Shown here in pieces: positions 15,425-23,017 of a stretch of DNA of 34,313 bases (position 1 is its first letter; each line of letters begins with the position of its first letter). Made by a program: the position numbers and the translations under genes. The stretch covers positions 1-34,313 of the forward strand of contig JAWVZB010000018.1 in NCBI GenBank assembly GCA_033722375.1, read 5' to 3'. This DNA is from JAWVZB01 sp033722375. GTDB lineage: Bacteria; Actinomycetota; Nitriliruptoria; Nitriliruptorales; Nitriliruptoraceae. Below the pieces are notes generated by a model, which made no database searches, was not told where the DNA came from, and saw only the letters and a program-made list of their open reading frames with translations.

Positions 15425-15532
15425 ATGCTCCGCGGTCGGGTTGCCGGTCGCGGCCTCCGCCGGACGGTCGTCGTGGTCGCCGCTGCGGCCGTCATCCTCT
15501 CCGGGTGTGGTGCTGGCGCGGGCGAAGCCTGA
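15425..15532 (+). CDS. Very small putative lipoprotein (35 residues)
   Basis: This frame starts at the base after the amidohydrolase_2 TAG. It encodes an arginine-rich n-region, a hydrophobic stretch of valines and alanines (about residues 15-25), and a lipobox LSGC at residues 26-29, then only GAGAGEA before TGA. That is a complete lipoprotein signal followed by 6-7 residues. No longer frame continues it, so it is either a real micro-lipoprotein, the remnant of a lost lipoprotein, or chance. Tight coupling to the upstream stop favours translation. It is shorter than most gene callers accept. Confidence 0.45.
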   Translation: MLRGRVAGRGLRRTVVVVAAAAVILSGCGAGAGEA

Positions 15533-15551
15533 GGAGCGCCGGACCGGCTCG

Positions 15552-15557
15552 TACGCT
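15552..15557 (+). promoter_or_regulatory. Leaderless -10 element of the first Fur-family gene
   Basis: TACGCT ends 7 bases before the ATG at 15565. It lies 20 bases past the micro-lipoprotein stop. Confidence 0.5.
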
Positions 15558-15564
15558 TCGTGGC

Positions 15565-16002
15565 ATGGTGACCGACGACATCCGGGGGCTCCTGCGGCGG
15601 GGCGGCTACCGCGTCACGCAGCCGCGGCGTGAGGTGTGGCGTGCTCTCAACGAGGCGGATGGCCACCTCACGGTCGAGGAGATCACCGAGCGTGTCCACG
15701 ACCGTGATCCGGGCATCAACCTCGCCTCGGTCTACCGCTCGCTCGCGGTCTTCGAGGAGCTCGACCTGGTCCGCGAGTCCCGGCTCGGCGACGAGGATGC
15801 GAGCCGCTGGGAGCTGTCGCACCCGGACGAGCACTTCCACCTCGTCTGTGACGAGTGCGGACGGATCGACCATCACCGTGGGAGCCTCGTCGAGGAGATC
15901 CGCGACCATCTCGTGGAGGGTCACGGCTTCGAGCCGTCCGGCGTCGAGCTGATCGTCACGGGGCGCTGTGCGGATTGCACTACGGGGGACCGTCCAGCCT
16001 GA
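15565..16002 (+). CDS. Fur-family metalloregulator, probable nickel or cobalt sensor
   Basis: 145 residues: N-terminal winged helix (GYRVTQPRREVWRALNEADGHLTVEEI; INLASVYRSLAVFEELDLV as recognition helix) and C-terminal dimer/metal domain. Metal-binding residues include HPDEHFHLVCDECG and the second structural zinc pair CADC. It sits 90 bases upstream of a CbiMN-Q-O nickel/cobalt importer whose promoter contains a palindrome. It is separate from a second Fur paralogue next to the zinc importer. By context it is most likely Nur-like (nickel-responsive), but Fur proteins cannot be assigned a metal from these motifs alone. Short distance to cbiM and the internal promoter mean the two are separately transcribed. 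Confidence 0.85.
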   Translation: MVTDDIRGLLRRGGYRVTQPRREVWRALNEADGHLTVEEITERVHDRDPGINLASVYRSLAVFEELDLVRESRLGDEDASRWELSHPDEHFHLVCDECGRIDHHRGSLVEEIRDHLVEGHGFEPSGVELIVTGRCADCTTGDRPA

Positions 16003-16029
16003 TCGACCGGCGCGACGGACTGCCTGTGA

Positions 16030-16058
16030 TTGCGAACGGTTCGCAGGAGTCGTAGCCT
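16030..16058 (+). promoter_or_regulatory. Promoter with overlapping palindromic operator upstream of cbiM
   Basis: TTGCGA (16030-16035) and TAGCCT (16053-16058) form a -35/-10 pair with a 17-base spacer. The palindrome TGCGAACGGTTCGCA (16031-16045) overlaps the -35 element, where a bound repressor would block RNA polymerase. The flanking Fur-family gene is the obvious candidate. The leader that follows (about 27 bases) is too short for a cobalamin riboswitch. Confidence 0.7.
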
Positions 16059-16092
16059 GGGTGCGTTCACCTGCTGGTCGACTGGAGTGCCG

Positions 16093-17085
16093 ATGCACGC
16101 CCCCGACGGGTTCCTCAACGCGGGGACGGCGGTCGCCACCGGAGCGATCAGTGCCGGCACCGTCGGCGTCGCGATGCGTCAGGCACGCGAAGAGCTGGCC
16201 GACAAGCAGGTGCCGTTGGCTGGCGTCGCGGCCGCGTTCGTCTTCGCCGCGCAGATGATCAACTTCCCGGTCGCCGCTGGAACGACCGGCCACCTGCTCG
16301 GCGGTGCACTGGCCGCGATCCTGCTCGGCCCCTCGGTCGGGGCGCTCGTGGTCACCGTCGTGGTCGTGGTCCAGGCGCTCGTGTTCGCCGACGGTGGACT
16401 GACCGCCCTGGGCTACAACGTGCTGAACATGGCGATCGTCACGTCGTTCGGTGGCTACGCCGTCTTCCGGGTCCTCAAGCGTCTCTTGCCCACCGACTCC
16501 ACCGGCATCGCCTCTGCGGCGGGGATCGCTGCGGGTGCGTCGGTGGTGCTGTCCTCGATGGCGTTCTCGCTCGAGTGGCTGTTCGGGGCAACTGCCCCCG
16601 TCGCGTTCGACACCGTGTTCGGGGCGATGGTCGGCGTTCATCTGCTGATCGGGATCGGCGAAGGAGTGGTCACCGCGCTGATCGTCCGTGCGGTGCTGGC
16701 GGCCCGCCCCGACCTCGTGGCTGGCGTCTGGGACGTCGATCGCCTCCAGCTCCAGCGTGACGGCCAGGTGGGGGTGCGGCAGCTGTTGCTCGTCACCGTG
16801 GTGATCGCGTTCGCGCTCGCGGCTGTCGGCAGCCAGTTCGCCGCCTCCGACCCCGACGGCTTGGAACGGGTGGCGACCGACACTGGGTTCGCGATCTCGG
16901 CCCGGGAGCATCCACTGTCCTCGGGTCTGTTCGCTGACTACGCGACCGACGGGGTCGCCAACGAGGATCTGAGCCTCGCTGTCGCGGGGGCTGCCGGGGT
17001 GGCCATCACGCTCGCTGTCGGGGCGGGGGTGTTCGCGGCTGCCCGCCGGCGGGATCGCGAACGGCGACCGACCCGGGTGGACTGA
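16093..17085 (+). CDS. Nickel/cobalt ECF transporter substrate component, fused CbiM-CbiN type
   Basis: 330 residues. The N-terminus is MHAPDGFLN; in CbiM/NikM the amino group and His2 bind the metal, which fixes the ATG at 16093. About six to seven hydrophobic helices follow (FAAQMINFPVAAGTTGHLLGG and GYNVLNMAIV are family motifs). The C-terminal part has a further helix, the PDGLE signature of CbiN/NikN (ASDPDGLERVA), and a last helix. This indicates fusion of the M and N components. It binds Ni2+ or Co2+ outside the membrane and works with the CbiQ and CbiO that follow. A hydrogenase in the same window makes nickel the more likely substrate. Confidence 0.92.
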   Translation: MHAPDGFLNAGTAVATGAISAGTVGVAMRQAREELADKQVPLAGVAAAFVFAAQMINFPVAAGTTGHLLGGALAAILLGPSVGALVVTVVVVVQALVFADGGLTALGYNVLNMAIVTSFGGYAVFRVLKRLLPTDSTGIASAAGIAAGASVVLSSMAFSLEWLFGATAPVAFDTVFGAMVGVHLLIGIGEGVVTALIVRAVLAARPDLVAGVWDVDRLQLQRDGQVGVRQLLLVTVVIAFALAAVGSQFAASDPDGLERVATDTGFAISAREHPLSSGLFADYATDGVANEDLSLAVAGAAGVAITLAVGAGVFAAARRRDRERRPTRVD

Positions 17086-17086
17086 G

Positions 17087-17850
17087 GTGGGCGCGGGGCA
17101 CGCACACACCCTCTACCACCACGGCCACACGCGGGTGCACCGGCTGCCGCCGGAGGTCAAGGTCGCCGCGGCGTTCGTGTTCGTCCTGGGGGTGGCTGTC
17201 ACGCCGCGGCACGCCTACTGGGCGTTCGCCCTTGACGCCCTGGCGCTGGTCGTGGCGACCCGGGCCGCCCGGCTCCCGCTGCGTTTCGTGGCCGCGCGCA
17301 TGCTCGTGGTCGTTCCGTTCGTGGCGTTCGCGTTGCTGATCCCGTTCGTTGCCGGTGGGGAGACGATCGACGTCTGGGGGGTCTCGCTCTCACGCGACGG
17401 TGCTCTGGCCGCGATCACCATCCTCGCGAAGGCCGGCCTCGGGGTCACCACGAGCATCGTCCTCGCCGGCACGACCGAGCAGTCGCGGATCCTCGCCGGG
17501 CTGGAACGGCTCCGTGTGCCAACGGTCTTCACGACCATCGCCGCCTTCATGCTCCGCTACCTCGAGATCCTCGCCGACGAGGTCGGCCGCATGCGCACCG
17601 CCATGCGCGCCCGCGGCTACGCGCCTCGCTGGATCGGGGACGCAGGCCCGGTGGCGAACGCGGCCGGGGCGCTGTTCTTGCGGAGCTACGAGCGGGGCGA
17701 GCGGGTGCACGCGGCGATGCTCTCGCGCGGCTTCACGGGGACCATGCCACGTCTCGCGGATGAGCACGTGACACGACATGACTGGCTCACGGGGATCGGG
17801 TGGGCGTTGGTGCCCGCGGTGGTCGCGCTCGCGGCCCACCTCGCCGGGAC

Positions 17851-17854
<4 letters not shown>
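17087..17854 (+). CDS. ECF transporter transmembrane component CbiQ/NikQ with His-rich N-terminus
   Basis: 255 residues, energy-coupling T component. Several membrane helices are present, with the coupling motif RMRTAMRARGYAPR and the second RGERVHAAMLSRGF segment (AxxARG-type) that contact the ATPase. The N-terminus GHAHTLYHHGHTRVHRLPP has seven histidines within about 15 residues, unusual for the family core and suited to handling nickel. GTG start 1 base after the CbiMN stop. Its own stop overlaps the CbiO ATG (ATGA). Confidence 0.9.
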
Positions 17855-18586
<732 letters not shown>

Positions 18587-18609
<23 letters not shown>

Positions 18610-19414
18610 CGTCAGTGCCATGCACGTGCGGGTCCCCGATCACGAGTGTTCCCTCGGCGGTGCGGAAGGTCGTGGCGCCGTAGGCGTGCTCGAGATGCTC
18701 CTCGGCCAGCACGTCCTCCGGGGGACCGCTCGCGACGACGTGGGTGGCCATCAGGAGCACGTGATCGGCCGCCGCCGCGGTGGTCACGTGGTGGGTCGTG
18801 AGGACGACCGTGCGCCCCGCTGCGACCTCCTCCTCGAGCGCACGGTCGATGCGTTCCTGGCTCGGGATGTCGAGCCCGGTGATGGGCTCGTCGAGGAGCA
18901 GCAGGTCAGCCTGCTGGGCCAGGCCCTGGGCCACGAACACCCGCTGTCGCTGGCCGCCGGACAGGTCCCGCAGCTGCCGGCCTGCCAGGTCGACGATCTC
19001 CATCCGTCGCATGGCGTCCGCCACGGCCTCGTGGTCTCGATCACGGAAGCGGCCGATCGTGCCGAGCGTCGAATAACGCCCCATCCGCACTACCTCGACC
19101 ACGGTGAGAGGAACCGCCTCGTTGACGGTGTTGGTCTGCATGACGTGCGCGACGGTCCGCCGGCGACGCTCGGGCGGGGCGCCGAAGACCTCGATCTGAC
19201 CCGAGGCCGGCTCCTGGAGACCGCTGATCGCGCGCAGCAGCGTGGTCTTCCCGGATCCGTTGGGGCCGATGATGGCGGTCGTCGCTCCGCGGGGGACGGT
19301 GAACGTTGCGTCGCGGACCGCGATGGTGGCCCCGTAGGTGAGCGTCAGGTCCGCGGCCGCCACCGCGACATCGATGGCCGTGTCCGCGTCCGCGGGACGC
19401 ACGTCACCGTTCAC
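18587..19414 (-). CDS. znuC: Zinc ABC transporter ATPase ZnuC
   Basis: 275 residues. Walker A is IGPNGSGKTTLL, the Q-loop is AHVMQTNTVNEAVPLTVVEVV, the signature is LSGGQRQRVFVAQGL, Walker B is LLLLDEPITGLD and the switch is LTTHHV. It pairs with the divergent znuA and znuB to import zinc (manganese cannot be excluded). The C-terminus, GDPHVHGTDVTGHDEH, is histidine-rich. GTG at 19414 with GGAGGGG upstream. It diverges from znuA across a 100-base region holding one palindromic operator, so one regulator could control both. Confidence 0.88.
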
Positions 19415-19451
19415 CTGAACCCCTCCGTCCAGACGGAATCAGGTATCGTTG

Positions 19452-19466
19452 CGAGAACCGTTCTCA
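19452..19466. promoter_or_regulatory. Fur/Zur-type palindromic operator between znuC and znuA
   Basis: GAGAAC-C-GTTCTC at 19453-19465 is a perfect 6-1-6 palindrome. On the minus strand it reads TGAGAACGGTTCTCG, close to the 7-1-7 Fur/Zur box pattern. It lies about 40 bases upstream of znuC and 50 upstream of znuA, so repression of both by the Zur-like gene at 21790 is likely. Confidence 0.75.
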
Positions 19467-19514
19467 TTACTCATCACTGTAGCCGGGTCTCGCCAACCAC
19501 GGGAGAGGAACGAC

Positions 19515-20498
19515 GTGACAGGTCGGGCGGCGAGCATGTTCGTCACCATCGCGGCGGCATTGCTCGCTGTCGCCTGCGCGGCTACGGGTGACGACGGGGC
19601 GGACGGCGCGTCGGAGCTGAAGGTCGTCGTCACGACCAACATCCTCGGCGACCTCGTGTCCGACGTGGTGGGCGACGCAGGCGAGGTCGAGGTGCTCATG
19701 CAGCCGGGACAGGACCCACACGGGTTCGCGCTGTCCGCCCAGCAAGCTGCGTCGCTGCGTGACGCCGACCTCGTGGTCGCCAACGGCCTCGGCCTCGAGG
19801 AGTCGATGGTCGATGCGTTGGAATCCGCCGAGGAGGATGGCGTCGTCGTGGTCCGGGTGGGGGAGTTGCTGGATCCGCTCCGCTTCGAAGGGGAGCACGA
19901 CCACGGAGACGACGACGAGGAGCACGACGAGGAAGAAGACGATCACGAGGACGAGAGTTTCGACCCGCACGTCTGGCTCGATCCGATCCGGATGGCGGAG
20001 GCACCGATCGTCATCGCCGACCGGCTGGCCGAACTCGACGACGTACGCCCTGACGAGGAGTGGCAGAACCGGGCCAACGAGGTGGCGGGGCGCATCCTCG
20101 CGGCTCACGAGGACGTCGAGCAGACGCTGAAGGCCGTGCCCGGAGACTGTCGCAAGCTCGTGACCAACCACGACTCGCTCGGCTACTTCGCGGCTCGCTA
20201 CGACTTCGAGGTCGTCGGCACCGTGATCCCCGGCAGCTCGACCCAGGCTCAACCCAGCGCTCAGGGGTTCGCCGAGCTGGCAGCGAAGATCCGCGAGGCC
20301 GGAGTGCCCGCCATCTTCACCGAGACGACACAGTCGCGCCGGCTCGCTGATGCGCTCGCGGACGAGCTCGGTCGGGAGATCCAGGTGGTGGATCTTCACA
20401 CCGGTTCGCTCGGGACGGAGGATTCGGGGGCAGCGACTTACCCCGACCTGCTCCGGACCAACGCGCAGCGCATCGCCGACGCGCTGACGGGTTGTTGA
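19515..20498 (+). CDS. znuA: Zinc ABC transporter binding lipoprotein ZnuA
   Basis: 327 residues of the cluster 9 metal-binding family. A short signal peptide ends in the lipobox-like AVAC. The mature protein has VVTTNILGDLV, the first His ligand in DPHGFALSA, and a charged His/Asp/Glu-rich loop (EHDHGDDDEEHDEEE and following, about residues 135-155). DPHVWLDPIRM, the later His in VTNHDSLGYFAARY and the FTETTQSRR segment follow. The His-rich loop is characteristic of zinc-specific ZnuA. GTG at 19515 with GGGAGAGG upstream is preferred over the in-frame GTT/ATT-side extension from 19449, which would translate through the operator. znuB starts 2 bases after the stop. Confidence 0.92.
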   Translation: MTGRAASMFVTIAAALLAVACAATGDDGADGASELKVVVTTNILGDLVSDVVGDAGEVEVLMQPGQDPHGFALSAQQAASLRDADLVVANGLGLEESMVDALESAEEDGVVVVRVGELLDPLRFEGEHDHGDDDEEHDEEEDDHEDESFDPHVWLDPIRMAEAPIVIADRLAELDDVRPDEEWQNRANEVAGRILAAHEDVEQTLKAVPGDCRKLVTNHDSLGYFAARYDFEVVGTVIPGSSTQAQPSAQGFAELAAKIREAGVPAIFTETTQSRRLADALADELGREIQVVDLHTGSLGTEDSGAATYPDLLRTNAQRIADALTGC

Positions 20499-20500
20499 GC

Positions 20501-21352
20501 ATGGACCTCCTGGTCGAGCCCTTCACCGCCAACCCCTTCATGCAGCGTGCGCTGTTGGCGAGTCTCCTCACGGTCGTCACCACGTCGTTGGTGGGCACGT
20601 GGGTGGTGCTCCGCGGCATGGCCTTCATGGGCGATGCGATGGCGCACGGGGTGATCCCCGGCATCACGCTCGCGTTCCTGCTCGGGGTCGACCTCAACCT
20701 GGGAGCCGCCGTGTCCGCCGCCGTCATGATCGCCGGAATCAGCTGGGTCGGCAGGCGATCTCGTCTGCCGCAGGACACCAGCATCGGGCTGCTGTTCGTC
20801 GGGATGCTCGCGCTCGGGGTGGCCATCATCTCCCTGCGTGGCGCCTATGCCGGGGATCTGACCGCGATCCTGTTCGGCGACGCCATCGGTGTGTCGAGCG
20901 GGGACGTCTGGCTGACCGGCGTCGCCGCGCTGCTGACGCTCGTGCTCACGGTCGGGCTCTACCGTCCGTTCCTCGTGCTGTCGTTCAGCCGCGACAAAGC
21001 CGATGCGCTCGGGTTCCGGCCGGGCCTGACCCACCTGGCGATGCTGGCACTCATCGGGCTGGCGGTCGTGGTCTCGTTCCAGACGGTCGGGACGTTGCTC
21101 GTCTTCGCGTTCCTCGTGGCTCCGCCGGCCGCGGCATCGCTCGTGGCTCGCCACGTGCCGGTCATGATCGCCGTCGCGATCGGTCTCGGCGCGATCGCCG
21201 CCTACGTCGGGCTGCTCGTGAGCTTCCACGTCGGAACGCCCGCTTCCGCGACGATCGCGATCGCGACCGTGGTCGAGTTCCTCGTCATCATGATCGCCAC
21301 CACCATGGTCGGTTCCCGCAGTTCCCAGAGCGTCCGCGCCTCAACCCACTGA
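20501..21352 (+). CDS. znuB: Zinc ABC transporter permease ZnuB
   Basis: 283 residues, about eight membrane helices, ABC-3 family. Family features: LVGTWVVLRGMAFMGDAMAHGVIPG near the N-terminus (with the conserved His), GTLLVFAFLVAPPAAASL near the C-terminus and a final helix ATVVEFLVIMIATTMVG. Partner of ZnuA (immediately upstream) and ZnuC (divergent). ATG at 20501. It converges on the zur-like gene with only 3 bases between stops. Confidence 0.92.
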   Translation: MDLLVEPFTANPFMQRALLASLLTVVTTSLVGTWVVLRGMAFMGDAMAHGVIPGITLAFLLGVDLNLGAAVSAAVMIAGISWVGRRSRLPQDTSIGLLFVGMLALGVAIISLRGAYAGDLTAILFGDAIGVSSGDVWLTGVAALLTLVLTVGLYRPFLVLSFSRDKADALGFRPGLTHLAMLALIGLAVVVSFQTVGTLLVFAFLVAPPAAASLVARHVPVMIAVAIGLGAIAAYVGLLVSFHVGTPASATIAIATVVEFLVIMIATTMVGSRSSQSVRASTH

Positions 21353-21355
21353 TCG

Positions 21356-21790
21356 TCACGTGCAGTCGGGGCAGGTGCCGACGAGTTCGAGCCGGTGCGT
21401 GCCGACCTCGTAGCCGTGGTCGTCGCCGGCACGCGACGCCGCCTTCGCGAGCGAGGCCTCCACCGACTCCGACAGGGTGACGTCGTCGATGCGGCCGCAG
21501 CTCGAGCACACGAAGTGGTGGTGGTGCTCCGTCAGCCCTTCGTCGAGCTCGTAGCGGGCCACGTCGTCGACCGAGCTGATGCGACGCACCGCCCCGCACT
21601 GCTCGAGCACCGCGAGGTTGCGGTACAGCGACGACTGGGCTTGCGACGCCCCGGCAGCGAGCAGCTCGGGGATCGTGACGGGGCGGCCCTGCCCCGCCAG
21701 CAGCTCGACGAGCTCTTGGCGCCCACGGGTGTACCGCTGCCGGGTTCCCCGGAGCAGGTCACGGACTGTCGCGTGGATCTCGTCGTGCAT
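21356..21790 (-). CDS. zur: Fur-family regulator, probable zinc uptake regulator Zur
   Basis: 144 residues: winged helix (RYTRGRQELVELLAGQGRPVTIPELL; AQSSLYRNLAVLEQCGAVRRI) and a metal/dimer domain with HHHHFVCSSCG and CPDC, the regulatory His cluster and the structural zinc cysteines. Its place convergent with znuB, and the Fur-type palindrome between znuC and znuA, make Zur the best call. It is distinct from the Fur paralogue at 15565. The ATG at 21790 gives the usual length; in-frame codons further upstream are rejected because no family homology extends there. Two GAGAAC half-sites lie 25 bases upstream and may mediate autoregulation. Confidence 0.85.
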   Translation of the reverse strand: MHDEIHATVRDLLRGTRQRYTRGRQELVELLAGQGRPVTIPELLAAGASQAQSSLYRNLAVLEQCGAVRRISSVDDVARYELDEGLTEHHHHFVCSSCGRIDDVTLSESVEASLAKAASRAGDDHGYEVGTHRLELVGTCPDCT

Positions 21791-21814
21791 GGCTGCCAGA
21801 ATGGTAGGCCTTCC

Positions 21815-21830
21815 GAGAACGCCTGAGAAC
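21815..21830. promoter_or_regulatory. Direct repeat GAGAAC-N4-GAGAAC upstream of zur
   Basis: Two GAGAAC hexamers (21815-21820 and 21825-21830), 10 bases apart centre to centre, match the half-site of the znuC-znuA palindrome but in direct orientation. They lie 25-40 bases upstream of the zur start. Possible autoregulatory site; the remainder of the 21791-21960 spacer holds the promoter of the next gene. Confidence 0.4.
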
Positions 21831-21898
21831 CGGGGCGAAGCAGCCTCGCCTCGCCTTCGCCCGGTGGATGCCGGTCTGGGGTGTCCGACCGCTGCCCG

Positions 21899-21904
21899 TA
21901 CGCT
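21899..21904 (+). promoter_or_regulatory. Probable -10 element of the selenoprotein peroxiredoxin gene
   Basis: TACGCT lies 56 bases before the GTG at 21961, giving a leader of about 50 bases with AGGAG five bases from the start. No convincing -35 is seen. Confidence 0.4.
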
Positions 21905-21960
21905 GCCTCCCTCCGCAGCTCGAGCCGGGTCATCGTCGCCCGCCCACGACAGGAGCGGCT

Positions 21961-22515
21961 GTGCCAGACGCCCCCCGTGCCGGTGACACGGCACCGTCGC
22001 TCTCCGGCCCGACGCTCTCGGGCGCCGGTTTCGAGCTGAGCGATCACCGGGAACGCCCCGTCATCGTGTCGTTCCTACGCCACGCCGGCTGACTGATCTG
22101 CCGCAACCACCTCGTGAAGGTGGTGTCGAGACGGGACCGCATCGACGCGGCCGGGGGGCTCGTGGTCTTCGTCGTCCACGACGAGCCCGATCTCGTGCGC
22201 GAGGTGATGCTCGATGGGGTCGAGGAGGTTCCCTTCCCGGTGGTAGTCGACCTCGAGCGCTCGGCCTACGAGCGCTGGGGTCTGCAACGCGTCCCCTGGT
22301 GGCGGATCTGGCTCGATCCCAAGACCTGGAAGCAGTACGTCCAGCTCCTCGCCGGCGGAGAGCGGGTCCGCGGGGCGGGGGAGGACACCCAGCAGCTTGG
22401 TGGAGACTTCGTCGTTGCTCCCGGCGGCGAGCTCGTCTACTCGCGGCCCCAGCGCCGTGACGACCGCCCACCGGCCGGTCTGCTCGTCGAGCAGCTCGAG
22501 TCCGCGGCCGGCTGA
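21961..22515 (+). CDS. Peroxiredoxin-like selenoprotein (AhpC/TSA_2 family, UxxC active site)
   Basis: From GTG 21961 the frame is open to TAG-free TGA 22513-22515, except for an internal TGA at 22090-22092. Read as Sec this gives a 184-residue protein with FLRHAGULICRNHL. That is the FLRxxGCxxCR active site of AhpC/TSA_2 (PRXL2-like) proteins with Sec44 replacing the first Cys and Cys47 retained. The N-terminal DTAPSLSGPTLSG and the C-terminal GLQRVPWWRIWLDPKTW ... QLGGDFVVAPGGELVYSRPQR are typical of the family on both sides of the UGA. A hairpin with a GU loop follows. AGGAG sits 5 bases before the GTG. It would reduce peroxides or act as a thiol/selenol oxidoreductase. Standard callers would report only a truncated protein from 22114. 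Confidence 0.9.
22106..22124 (+). promoter_or_regulatory. SECIS-like hairpin behind the UGA of the peroxiredoxin gene
   Basis: ACCACCT and AGGTGGT pair as a perfect 7-base-pair stem around the loop CGTGA (22113-22117). The loop carries GU, the feature conserved in bacterial SECIS apical loops, and begins 20 bases after the UGA (22090-22092). Confidence 0.75.
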
Positions 22516-22651
22516 GGGCACGGCGAGGACTACTGGCCGCCACGTGATCGTCGCTCGAGGCCTCGTCGTCTTCCTGCGGCCCCGTCCGCCCGTCCCTGGT
22601 CTGACACGCAAGGAGGGGTTATGGTGAGCGCCAGCGACAGGGGAGGCCGCC

Positions 22652-23017
22652 GTGCGCGACCGTTCCGGGGATCTGCTCGACCCGTTGCTCGACCACCGGC
22701 CTCGTCGGTGGTGGCGCGATCCCGCGGGTATCTCGCTGTGCAGCATCATCGGCATCGGTGAGCCGATGCACGTGCACCTCTTCGGCTCGCACCTCTGGAG
22801 CGACGTCGGCCCGATCGCGGGGGTGCTGGCCCTCTTCGCCGCCGCCACCATCTGGCTCTTCCGTCGCTACGGCGGACAGGACCGGCCCGAGATCGCGCCA
22901 GACAGTGACCGCATCTGGGCAGAGCTCGAGGCTTGCGGCTGCGATCCGTCGTGCGATCCGTCGGAGGACGATCCGCACGTGGTCGAGCCGCGCGAGCGGG
23001 AACCGATCAGGGCCTGA
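22652..23017 (+). CDS. Small single-helix membrane protein, unknown
   Basis: 121 residues; family not recognised. An N-terminal soluble part contains GIGEPMHVHLFGSHLW with three histidines. One membrane helix (about residues 52-70, PIAGVLALFAAATIWLF) follows, then an acidic C-terminus with the cysteine cluster EACGCDPSCDPS, which could bind metal. GTG at 22652 with GGGGAGG 5 bases upstream; TATGGT at 22620-22625 could be its -10. It converges on the permease gene, stop to stop with no gap. The 136 bases before it show no other feature. It may be functionally linked to the upstream selenoprotein only by proximity. Confidence 0.65.
   Translation: MRDRSGDLLDPLLDHRPRRWWRDPAGISLCSIIGIGEPMHVHLFGSHLWSDVGPIAGVLALFAAATIWLFRRYGGQDRPEIAPDSDRIWAELEACGCDPSCDPSEDDPHVVEPREREPIRA

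Noticed and set aside
15530..15532. TGA ending the micro-lipoprotein as a third Sec codon
   Set aside because: The frame continues only about 15 codons to another stop, with no homology and no clear hairpin.
16003..16092. Cobalamin riboswitch in front of cbiM
   Set aside because: The leader between the -10 at 16053-16058 and the start is only about 30 bases; no B12-box sequence was seen.
22114..22515. Stand-alone gene starting at the GTG at 22114
   Set aside because: It would lack the active site. The upstream frame shows peroxiredoxin homology, a ribosome-binding site at 21951-21955 and a Sec codon in the right place; the GTG lies in the SECIS-like loop.
22621..22762. Alternative ORF from the ATG at 22621 with AAGGAGG upstream
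   Set aside because: Arg-rich, no hydrophobic segment, overlaps most of the N-terminal half of the better-supported 22652 frame; the ATG is also part of a likely -10 (TATGGT).
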